From Phoebastria nigripes (lineage: Eukaryota > Chordata > Aves > Procellariiformes > Diomedeidae), in assembly GCA_035582835.1 (NCBI GenBank), contig JAYKAV010002308.1, forward strand, positions 478,071-542,070: a stretch of DNA of 64,000 nucleotides, given 5' to 3'. The stretch's first letter is position 1. Each line of letters begins with the position of its first letter. The position numbers and the translations under genes were made by a program. Positions 43,801-55,800 of this stretch are shown here, one piece after another. Under the pieces are notes generated by a model. The model was not told the DNA's origin. It ran no database searches and was given only the letters and a program-made list of their open reading frames with translations.

Positions 43801-46800
43801 TGCAGTCTCATACAAGGAACACACACAGTTCAGTTTTACTTAAGTATTTCTTGTATAATCAAATCGTCAAATAACAAGCAGTAGATGATGAACACATAAT
43901 GTCATCATTCTCTCCATATAACTTTTTGCAACTCGTTTGTAGAAAGCCACTGTAGATTAAACGTTTTCTCCAAGTGGAAGATCTAGGAATTACTGTGATA
44001 ATAATATTCTTTCTGCCTCGTGTTCAGCTGCCTTAGAGAATAGCCTCTAGAACCACATCATAGCAAGAACAGTGCCAGTGCCTTGTAGAAAACTGACTGA
44101 GGGGACTAACTTTGAGAAACTATTACACAAAACTATCAACAACTGGTCATCTTTTGAAAAATACCAAGTATTATTCTTTATAATCTGTTAAAAGGTGTTG
44201 GTTTTTTTTTAACTGGGAGGATAATGAATCTGATAAGAGAGAAACTTACTTTTTGAATAAAAAGATCTCACAATGCTAATTTCAACCTGACAGGACCCGC
44301 AATCCTACAAACGTGTTGTCATTTGAATTCTTTCCAGATAGAAAGGTGCAGCTGCTTAGAGTACTGACTATGAAATTATGTATATGAGCATATCTTAAAA
44401 ACAGGAATAAAACTGTCTTTCAGTGAAGCAGAATAATTTGATAGTGACACTCCATGCATGGAAACTGTAAGATGCAATTTTACACTGCTTTGAGTACAAG
44501 TACCTTTTGAGCTGTCATGCAGAAATGGTTTCTCTACTTGAAAATGGGGTTTTCCTTTCATCTTTCAGGGATGTGTGCCTGTCACTCTCCATTGCCATCA
44601 ATACATGGAACTGTGATTGTACTCGGGGCAGGAGACACTGCTTTTGACTGTGCAACATCTGCTTTACGCTGTGGAGCTCGTCGCGTGTTTGTGGCCTTCA
44701 GGAAGGGATTCACTAATATCAGGGCCGTCCCAGAAGAGGTAAAATTGAGTAACAGCATTTATGAGAAGGAATATTGGCTGTTATTTTTACAGGGCCTGAA
44801 AGTGTGCTATAGGTACTTAAAAGACATCTACTAAAGGTTCTGTTTATAAAAATGCTCTTAAAATGTATAAATGTTTATTAAAGATCTGAGGCTCACTTTA
44901 TATAGTCTCTGTATAAATAATTTTCCTCAGTTGTACCTGTTTCCTGTAAAGTCAGAGAGATGCATTTGCATACAGCGGGTAGAATTTCTTGTAAATTAGA
45001 AAATACAGTAAAATTTTTAATCTTGGAAGCACCCCAGAGATCAAACAGCTATTTGAGTATTGTAGGCGACTCTTCAGGTCATGGTTAGATCCTAGGATGA
45101 TACCTTCTGGCTGCTGTCTAATGAATCTCAGTGATCCTGACATTGCCTTGGGAGCCTATAAAATCTTGTAAGAAAATTACTTACAGTGATTTTGGTTTTG
45201 AATCACTGCCAATGGCAATAAAGCAATGTACATTCATCACAGATTTCAGCGTTCAATTTGATTTTTAGTTTGGCTTTGCACTTTGGCATTTATCAGGACA
45301 TCTGCACGTTTTGAAACTGACTCTGCTTCCTCAATGTATCTGTACTACAGGAGGGTTTTTTCAAGTTAGATTTTCTTATTTTGGTGGTCTTTTTCCATTA
45401 TCATTTATTTGGTACATACTTTACACTTTTGCATACTTGAGGATATCAAGACATCTAATGCATCTTTATCATGAGATTTATGGTAGTTTGGTAGATCTTA
45501 TAGAAAGGAAATGGAGGTACAAAAAAAGTAATAGAGGGTCTCTTGATGCATAATTTACTTCTGTTTCTGTTGCACTTCATTTAAGAATTCTATGATGATT
45601 GAGATTACTGAAGCCTTTGCACAGACAGACTCATGTGCTATTCAGATTCTTACTAATCAAGAATCAGCTGTCACTCTGAACCAAAATCTTTGTTAGCAGC
45701 CTGGGTAAATTCCTAAAAGTTGTCAATGTTTGTACTCATCCAGTCATGCAGTGGCCTTGAAAAAAGGTAAAATAAAAGTAGCTTCAGCTAGTAACGGCCA
45801 TGCTAGAATGATGTCAGGTTGGATATTACACGTTCAAAAAAGTTTTATTGTGTAAACATAGACAATCAAATCCTGAAGACTTTGCTAAGACAAAATGTTG
45901 TTTGACTTCAGCAGTTTTACCACAGCAGAGATTCAGAAGATCTTAAGTCTGGATTGTCACTCAGAAAACTGTTGTTTGCATATGGTAGTCAGCATTTAAT
46001 AACGTCTTAAAATCATAGTAAACACAAATCAGGGCATGTACTTAATTAATACTAGGCCTCTTCTTAAAAGACACAGATAGTTACATAAGGTAACTCTTTT
46101 GCCCTCAAAGGAGTTCTATGTATTCAAAGTAACAGGGAACAATAAGAAAATATTTTGGAGAAATATTTGCATTGCAAATTTACCTAGTGCCACTGTCTAG
46201 AACTGCTTGATTTAATAGCACGGGAGGCTCTGAAGTTGGTATTAAGATGACTGTCTGTATACCGTACACAGGTGACTTCTACTACAGAAGAATGCATGGT
46301 AGTATCGTGAGTCAAAAAATGTTTTATGGGTTTTTTTCCATAAAAACACAACAATGTTCAAGTTATATATTTTATTGCTTCTACTCTACAGATGGAACTT
46401 GCAAAAGAAGAGAAGTGTGAATTTCTGCCTTTCCTCTCCCCTCGGAAAGTTGTACTTAGAGGTGGACAAATTGTTGCTATGGAGTTTGTTCGAACTGAAC
46501 AAGACAATGATGGAAACTGGAAAGAAGATGAGGATCAGGTTGTACGTCTGAAAGCTGATGTGGTGATCAGTGCCTTTGGCTCCATTTTAAGCAACAATAA
46601 AGGTAACCCTGACTAATGCATTTTGTAAATGCTGATTGTTATTTTAGCTGTAGCCATTTCCCGTCCTTTGACAGTTTTGTGAAATGAGTCTTCTGGAGGT
46701 TACTCAGCTTGTGACTTCTGGTGCTCTTCACAGGAATTTCTTTGTCCTTTAGGTATACCTCTTAGAACAAAACTTGAGGGTCTGATAACAAAACAGTTTT

Positions 46801-49800
46801 CTGTATATCGCTGTATAGAGCAGGAACTTGGATTAGAGGTACAGTTGCTCTGTATATATCTTGCTTTCCTCTCAATGCAAATGGGATCTCAAAGAATACT
46901 CTTGAGGATTTCTTCTGGTCTCACTAATTAACTTTAGAGAAACTCATTATACTACAACTTTAAACTGAACTGATCTGATCTCTGAAACCTTTTTTTTTAC
47001 CTATTAAATTAAGCAAGAACTAAGGCAGATTCATTATTCTGGTTCAGCTGATCTGGGTATCACTCGTTTCTTGTGCATATGCAAGAAACTGTGGCTTCTC
47101 TTATATATACAGTATTTGTTAAATTCACCTGTGCTTGTCTCAGCTTGTGTCATTATTTAATTGCACTTTACAAGCTTTGGTCTTAAAAATTAACAATGAC
47201 ATAGTTCCATAGTAAAGATACAGAAATTGGCGCACAGATGGCATTTCAGAGATTGAACGAATTGTCTGGATGTAGCAGAAAGATTGCTGAAGAACATGAG
47301 TACAACTAAGAACATGGGAACTGAGCAGAGCTCAGACTGTTCTCCTCTGACACTAGGTTAGATTTAAAGAGTTCAGGCACATACATCAAATGTGCCTTGA
47401 AAGTAAAAAACCACTGACTCAGCAGANGACAGACTGATAAAATGAATAGATCTTCAGTCTGGAGACGCTCATCAAGGTTAGCAGGTTCTGAAAGCCTTAG
47501 TGATCAATGTGCCTACNTCTCCAGGGCACGGTCATGCCAGCCAATTACCCCGTGACATGTTGTCATGGTCCTTTGGGTATATGCTCTGACAGAGGACTTG
47601 GCAAGTGCCTCAGAGTGCACATCACCATAAAATTTGGTAATCAGATGCTGGTTCTGCCAGTGCAAAGGGGATTTCAAAATTTCTTAGCATAATGTAGTTT
47701 TGTGAATCTTTTCAATCAAGGAAAATCGTAAATCTAAAATAATCTAAGCAGAGTCTAGTAGCATTTGTGGACATACCTCAGGCACATAAAATGTATGACT
47801 TCTCACATCTGCATTTTCTGTGTATGTCTTATAGATAACACTGTTTTAAATGAAGTTAAAGAAATGAGTTTTCTGATAGTAAGATTTTCTAGAGTTATTG
47901 GTAAAATTATACAAAAAGTGTACTGACTTCACAGGAAGACAAAACATTAGTTAATGAAGATAAATTATAAGTCCCATTGAAGAATTTTAGAATATAGCCG
48001 CTAGCAGAGTTGTCTGTAATCTGAATGAGCTACTCGGTGCTTCCTGTTCACCAGTCCACTTGTATATAAAGTTAAACCACCATACAGCCATGAGAAGAGT
48101 CTAAACTCTCTCCTACAGTAAAAAAGAACGACCAGCCTGGTTCCTTGAGGAACATGTGATGTTAATTCCAGAAGCATTCCTATCTCGTGTGTGTTACTAT
48201 TGCTTTGGGATAGGTTTGTGCTATTAGGCTGTTATCTAGACAGCAATGACACCCAGCTACATACAGTGCTAATTACTCAGGGCTGCCTCCTGCCCTGCAG
48301 TTGCCTCCTGCTCTAAAGGGCACAGGAGGTGCAGTTTACATCTCTTTGAGAGAACAGACTCCCATTCCACTTGGAGATGTATTGCTGTGTAGAGTCTGGC
48401 ATCTGTGTTGGTCATGTTTTAGGGCTCAGTCTAACCCCCAGGAAGCAGGGAGAAGATCATTAAGATTTTTTTTTAATCTTTAAGAAATTCATGAGCTGCT
48501 CCGTTGGTGGAGTTGACTTGACTGAGAATTTTGGAAAGTTTTGTTGTTGTTGTTGTTGTTGTTGTTAAAACCCTCTGTTTAGGTTTTTTGGAACGTTTTC
48601 TAGAACCTCATGTGGTAAATCAAGTATTAGCCTATGTAATCAGTGTGTTTTGCTGTGATTCATAGACCCTATGATAAAGGAGTGATTCTCTTTTTTTCCC
48701 CACATTAAAAACTGCTTCAGCTAAAAGGTTGAACTTACTGTGTTGCTTAGCCATAATACTGTGCCGGTCTTGTATCTCCTAGTATGCATTCACTGTCTAA
48801 ATTAATTGTGAGGTTTTTAAATAGGAACACAAAATGGGAGGGGAACAAAGTCATGCAGTGAGCTGATCATGAAAGAAGAGTCATTTACCTTGGGGGTGAG
48901 CAATACGCCTCAGTTTCACACTGTATTTTTGGTGAAACTGCTATTAAAATAGCAATCAAATTAGAAGGAAAAATGCAAGGCATTTGTTTTGGGTGTTGTG
49001 AAAGTGAAAAGAAACTAAGACTTGAGGGAATAAAGTGTTTATTTTGAGCATACCATTTCAGTTGCTTTTAAATCTTTATTTTTTGACTAAGCTGTCTTAA
49101 TGAAAGTCAAATTTGCTTTTCACCATTGAGCTGGANTACAACCAAATCTCCAGGCTACCTCAGCATACGTAACAAAAAGAAATGAAAAAAAAAGAAAACC
49201 AAACACCAAAAGCATCTTATATTCTTAGTGTTTTGTTTTTTTTTTTTAAAAGGAGGAACATTTTTGTATTCAAGAGATGGAGATAATCAGGAATTCTTCA
49301 TCAAAAGATGGTGATGAAAATACTGGAGGTGCTCAAAAATACGCAATGCCATGAGCAAACTGACGTGACTTGGAACTTGATCTAACTTTGAAGAAGGGGA
49401 TGGACTAGGTCACCTCCAGAGGGCCGTTCTAGTCTGAATTATTCTATGACTAGATGACTCAGATGCAGGTTGAATAAATGTCTTAATTGTTGCTCATACA
49501 AAGAGCTCTATCAATTGACCTAATTCATAAGGCATCTCAGTGAACTGCAAATGCAGTATTGGTATGGGCTAAGCTAGCGGGTTATGTCCTATTTGTTATT
49601 AATATTGTTAAACGCTGATGCTACTGATGTGAGAATAAATAAAATACTATGAAAACCAGAGGCATTAAAATCAGACTTAGCCCCAGTTCAGCAAAGCGTT
49701 CAGGGCAGCCTTGATGCTCATGTTTTAAAGTTTTGTTTAACAAGACATAAGCATGTGGGTGACTGCTNTTCTGAGCAGAAATAGCTCATAGGTTAGAAAG

Positions 49801-52800
49801 CTTTTTCTGGTCTGTTGTCCTCAATAAGATGTTTCTTATTCTTGCACAGTAACTATTCAATTTGCAACTGAGATTCCATGTGCTCACAGTAGGTATTTAG
49901 TCTTTTTTGTTTTGTTAAAATGCTGATTGTGTTTTTAAGCAACGGTTCCATTAAGTATTCGTCCTCCCATTGGTAATCATATAAACGCATCATTAATTTA
50001 AAAAAATGGACTCCGAAGTCCATTTTATGCTTGGGGAGTTGCCAATAGACAAAATAGGAGAGTTGCCTTCTAAACTATTTTAAGAGCATTACCACTTTAC
50101 TGAAACCAGTAAAAAAAACCCCAACAAATTGTTCAAACTATTGCCGATGGAGTAAGAAAAATGTTTTGCTTCTCGTTGAGAAAAAAAAAAAAAATTTTGC
50201 AAGCACAAGCTGCTTTTTTTTTTTTTTTTTTTTTATTGCATAGCTTACCAAAGCCTTCAAGCCATCATAACTGACCCACGTAAACAAAGAGCTGTGAGAG
50301 AATTTTGCACCTTTCCTCACGTTCCTGCTCTTTTGCTTGGTTTGTTATTTTGGAGGTCTACAGTGTATTAGTGAATTACTGAAATATCTCTGTCACCATT
50401 CCAAATTGCAACTACTCAATGTATACAAACGTAATTCTGTGTACTCCCTAGCACTGCGTACAGCCTCAACATTCTACTTAACACCAGTCCAGTTGGTTTT
50501 AAAGTCTAAACTTTGAATAACCATTTTCTTATCTATTTTTTTTTCTGATAAGCAAAAGGGAAGAATATTTTTGGACTGCAAAATTTTGCACTGGAACAAA
50601 TGTCCTTGTTCTGATTTATTTTCCTGAATTTCTGAGGAGAACCTGGACTTTCTCAGGAGAACCATGGAGAAATTATGGAAAATAGTACACTTGTTCAAGA
50701 TGTACTACAAAATGCAGTGCAGGACAGGGGACTAANGTAGGACAGAGAACTGGCAACATAAGTTTAGTTCAACATTCTGTTTAGCAGGCAGCAGGAAAGA
50801 GGAAGTATTCCCATTTTCCAGAACACTGACTCTTAGCATGATAATGTCTATTTTATTTGCCAGGAGAGACAAAAAAGGGGAATGCAAAAATATCCAAGCA
50901 AACTCAAATAAAAAAACCCTTTGCAAAAATGCCCAGAAAAAGTAGCTATTTGTGAGCAAAAATATGTTTTATTAAGTTTTTGGTAGTAGCTAGTTATTGC
51001 ATGGTAACTGAAGGGCAAAATTTTATTTCACATTCCTGGGAATCAGTCACAACTTTCAGATATTTTGCTTTTACTTCTAGTACCACTGTCATCTTGCTTG
51101 GAAACTGCAGCAGCAAACCCCAGAAGGCTTACTAGAGTATAACTACTGCCCCACCAGTATAGTTCAACATACAGCAAAGATAAATTTGCCCAAGTAGTTT
51201 ACGATTTTATTCTTTAACCCACTCCTACTTAAAATTTATTTCTATTGATTGAGAGGCATTTGCTAGGAAAAAAGGCAAAAATCTTGCAGAGCTCTGAGCT
51301 CGTAAGTGAAAAGATTTTAGTTTTCCTTTGCACAAATAGAGAACTTCAAATGGTACAGAAGCCAGTGAACCTGCAGGGAGTGTTGAGTTTCTTCATACAG
51401 CCTGGTCAGACAACTAGGTAACTTCAGCCTGAAAGCATTGAAGCCTTGACTGTCTAATGAAAGACTAGGAGGGAGGAAGAGAGGTGGCTGTGATGCCCCA
51501 GCTGGGAATGCCCACAGGGGTGACCTGGTGTCTCCCTAGTAGCACAGCATCTGCCTCGCACCCACAGAATAGACTTTTCGTCACCAGACTTTTTTAAAAA
51601 TTGTTATATAAAACTGAAATTTGTATAGATTCAAAAGATTCCTAGTGAAATAGGTAGGAGTTTTCCTGCTGAGTCATTTGGAATAGGATTTTTCTCCACA
51701 AATAGGTTTACCGAATGAGTTTGAGTGCAGCAGTTCCACACCCTGAAATGATTACCAATTTCCCATATCCAAAAGTGGCTTCATGATGACTTCTAAAGCC
51801 CTGTTAACTTACAGCAGGAATTCTGCTCTTTCACCCGATAGGCATCAGTACACATTTGCTTGCTGGTGACAGGCAGAAAACAAAGTCAGTACCAGCTTGC
51901 AGCAGGAGCCTCTCCTAGCATACCTGGACCCAACTTTACCCAGTCAAACTACTTTTTAATTCTGGTTCAGTATGCTAGTGGGGCAGAGGCTGTGGGAAGC
52001 ATGACTGTGCCTTTCTTTATTTGCTGGGCATTTAGACTGGGCAGTGTCACAGTTAATCAGTCTGTTGGTGTGTGTGACAGCTATAGTTTTATATTTGAGA
52101 TTAAGGAAGTTACAGTATATTTGTATTTTTCTGAAGTAATGCTACTATTCACTGTAAAGGAAGTCTGTAAGATGGATATCAAAAATAACATTAATGAGCT
52201 ACTAAAGCTAAAATTACAGGAACTTACGAAATTGGTTAAACATAAAAACCATTAAACTGTTTATTGAAGCTTCACAGATATACTGCTGCTAATGAGCATT
52301 TCTGCTATTTAAATAAGCCCAAATTGAACACACATTACATGGATACATAATTAGTCATGGCAGTCAAACACACACAGACTCACTTTTAAAGCTTTATTTG
52401 AGGAATCTTTTCCATTTGATTTGTTTTGTTAATTAAAATATTTTTTCTGTATTCACTTATATTTTAATATTGTTTTTGCAAGTGCTATAATTTGCTGCTG
52501 CTTTTCCATTTGTGTTTGTTTGCTCTGTGAATATAGCAAATTTGGAATATATATTCAGAACTGTCCTTTTGTTTGGTGTTATTTGTGTTAGCCTCACTTG
52601 ATAGCATCAGAATAATTCAATTGTATGTTGTCTTTCATCCAGAAGGATCTTTTCAAATTATATATAATATCTCACCAGGATATGGAGGAGAAGGCAGCAC
52701 AGCCACAGGATTGTACTTTGAATTTTCCAGAGAAAAGCTATGTTAGTTTTAAACTTTAAAGGGTGTGAGGGTGCAGNGATTTAAAAGACACTCTTCTTTA

Positions 52801-55800
52801 CCCCTGTCCCAAATCATGCACCAACAAAAACATTAGGTATCTAGTTTGCTTGTTGTTCAGTGTCAAAACAGCAATTCAGAGAACCGATAGTTGGGGTCAC
52901 CTCCTTTCAAGCTCAGGTTTGGCTCTTAGACTCTCTCTCGCCCCTTGCAGAGGCAGAGAAGGGACTTCCCTTTGTGAAGACCAAAGTTCTCCCCTTCTTT
53001 CTGCAGGTGGTCTAGGAGGTGGTCCCTTCAGCCTCACCCTTCAGGTGGTCCCTTGCCCCAGGTACCAGATCCAAATTGTGAGGACATTAGGAACTCTATA
53101 TAAGATGCTTTTAAATCATGCCCTTATTTTTACTTAACCTAAATCTTGGAGATTACAAAAAAGACAGAAGGAAATAGCTGCTGGATACCATGTCAACCTT
53201 CCCACCAGGGAAATGTTCTTCCCCAATTTTAAAAATACCGATCAGGCAGACAAATCCCCAGTCCCTGGGGAGATGTTTCAGGCAAAGGTATGTTGGGTAT
53301 GCTTTGCACTCAAAAATCTTTTGGTATAATTATGTCCAAACAGCTATTTTAGCACAAAACAATCCAAAGATAGATTTAAGAAATNTAATAAATCCAGAGG
53401 TAATACCGTATTTTTCCACAAGATTAAATAAGTAGTCAGAACTTCCGATTTTACATCATTTCCTCTGAAAAACTACATCTCCAATAGCATGTTGCCCTCT
53501 AACACCTTTACTGTGGTTCAGTCCTGTCTCAGAGAAACAAAAGTCATCTATTAAATTCCCGATACCAAATCCTGCAGCACTAAGTTTTCCTCTGGGTTTT
53601 TTCCAAACATGTTTTTACAAGCCTGTACGTATTTAGCTTGCGAGAACTGTCTAGACCACATGCTGAGATGGTACCACTGCATGCAATAAGTTATCCTATA
53701 TATGACAAATATAAGATGATCAAAAGCTTTCTTGAAGTACAGACAGTCTGAGACATAAAGAGAAAGTTAATGTATTGCTTTATAAATATTACTGAAGCGT
53801 TCTTAATAAAACTGCTATCAGCCATTATCAGCACTTTCCTTTTAAAAAAAAAAAGGAAGCAAAAAAAATCCCAAACCCAAACAAACNAACCAAAAAACTC
53901 ATTTTCCAGACTGAAAAATGTATCAGTCTGAAGGTTGTGTTTGGTGTGATCTTTCAGTAATTTAAATATTTTTGAAGGAAACCATTTCATAAGTTTTTGG
54001 TTCTGTTACTACGCAAATATTGGTTTTGCCAAGTTAAGCCACAAGTATATGCGGGGTGGGAGGCATTGTGCAAGCAGTAGGTCTTGAAGATAGATTAAAT
54101 ACTTCTGGTATGAAAACCTGCTACAGTGTTTCAGCTTAAAACTGTCTTCTGTGATTCTGGCTTCTGAACCAGTTGCAAAAAAGTACTTTGGATTTGAGTC
54201 CTCTGGATATTTGTATATGCCAAGGGTGAGGAAGAGAGCGTAGGTGGGACAAGTAGGTGACAATGTTTGTGCCTTGCTTCCTATTTTATTATTTTGCCCT
54301 GTATTATACACAGCCCCCACTTTGAAATACACTTCTAATATATGATTTGGAGGTGAAGGGAGATACAGAGCCAGGGAAGAAAATTCCATCACAATGATGT
54401 GCAAGAAAGATGCGTTTGAAGCTTGCTGTATACTCACGCTGGGGCAATACTGGGACTTTGCCCTTGTTTTGGAGAAATATTCTTGTCTTAAACTGGCAGG
54501 TTTCTTTTTTACATATATGACAGCACAACTACATCAGTTTAATTGACCTTGGCAATCTGCATCTGCTAGTGGTATGTCCCTGAGGGACATTGCAATTTTA
54601 AGCTGTGTTTTATTGCAGAATCTTCAGTTCCTGTAGACAAAGCTATATAAAAACCCCCTCATTTTGATATATGCCATCAACATTTGCTAAAAATATTTAT
54701 TGAAAAAGGATTCTCTTCACAAAGCTACTTTGAAGTGTCTTTGCGATTATAATAAAATAATTTTAAAATGCATAATAAAAATCATGTTAAGAGAGAAAGA
54801 TTTTTTTTTTCTGAGCATTTATGTGTACTTAATGACATTTGTATAATGCCATGCAGTATAAAAAATATTTCTNTTATTTTCACATCTACATTATTTTTAA
54901 GGACAATAACAGTTCATGTGCAGAATGCCTGTATATGCTGTTTACTAACATGAAAAAAATCAAGATATCTTAATGCATGCTCTAGAAAAACATCAGAAAT
55001 TACAGTGAAAAAGATACAAAAGATATCGTCTTCATGTAGGCATTTCGATTGTGGTTTTATGGTTTTATTCTTAATATACATAACAAGTTTCAAAGCGAGC
55101 CTTACTTTCAGGATGTTCTTAGTTTAAATATTAAGTCAGGATGGTTTTGACTTTATTGAAATATATCTTTTTCAGAATTAAATTTCTTTAAAACCAACAC
55201 ACTTTGTCAAAGCCAAAGCTTTGATAGCACAACATTTCCTGGTGGGAAAATGTTCCATCTGAAAATTTTCCGTTGGGTTTAATAATGACCTGTCAAAAAG
55301 TAGCAGAGTGTCATTTCTGTTGTGAGGGTTAATAAATGTGAGAAGTAAATTCTGAAGATCTAAATGAATTTCAAGAAATTGTATCATAAACATTCTTTTT
55401 TCATTTTTAACCTCAAAAATCATATGCTGCATATTAAGTTGCACAAGAGAGTATATGGTAGGTTATTCAGGAGAAAACATGTTGATATGGTAAGTGCAGT
55501 ACAAGCCATGGGTGGAGGGAAAGGGAGAAAATTTATTTTTCCTTTGTTAATATTGTTCATTAATAGGATTTTCAGAAGTGCTGGACTTTTCCTCTGGGAG
55601 ATGAATAATGCCAGTGAGAATGACTTTGTGAATCCCAGCTTCTGGGATATGCAGTGTGTTCTCAGGGAGCGACCAGAAGAACATTAGCACCAATTATTTC
55701 TTGAGCCTGNGTCGAGACAGTCACTTCTTGTGACGCTTGTGTGCATTTATCTTGTATGCAAGTCTGGCTTTGCAGGCATGCAGGAACTGGTTACTTTTCT

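Noticed and set aside
44517..44834. ATG-initiated frame covering exon 10
   Set aside because: Only 44569-44738 is the exon; the start and end of the frame are intron sequence read through.
45580..45610. 'attctatgatgattgagat' as a fourth CR1 3' end
   Set aside because: The bases before it do not follow the CR1 consensus.
51860..52255. 131-codon + strand frame in intron 11
   Set aside because: It has no recognisable domain, no splice or promoter context and mixed low-complexity composition; a chance frame in 64 kb is expected.
54009..54437. 142-codon - strand frame in intron 11
   Set aside because: It is the longest frame in the window, but the peptide resembles nothing I know and a second overlapping frame is equally open; most likely chance.
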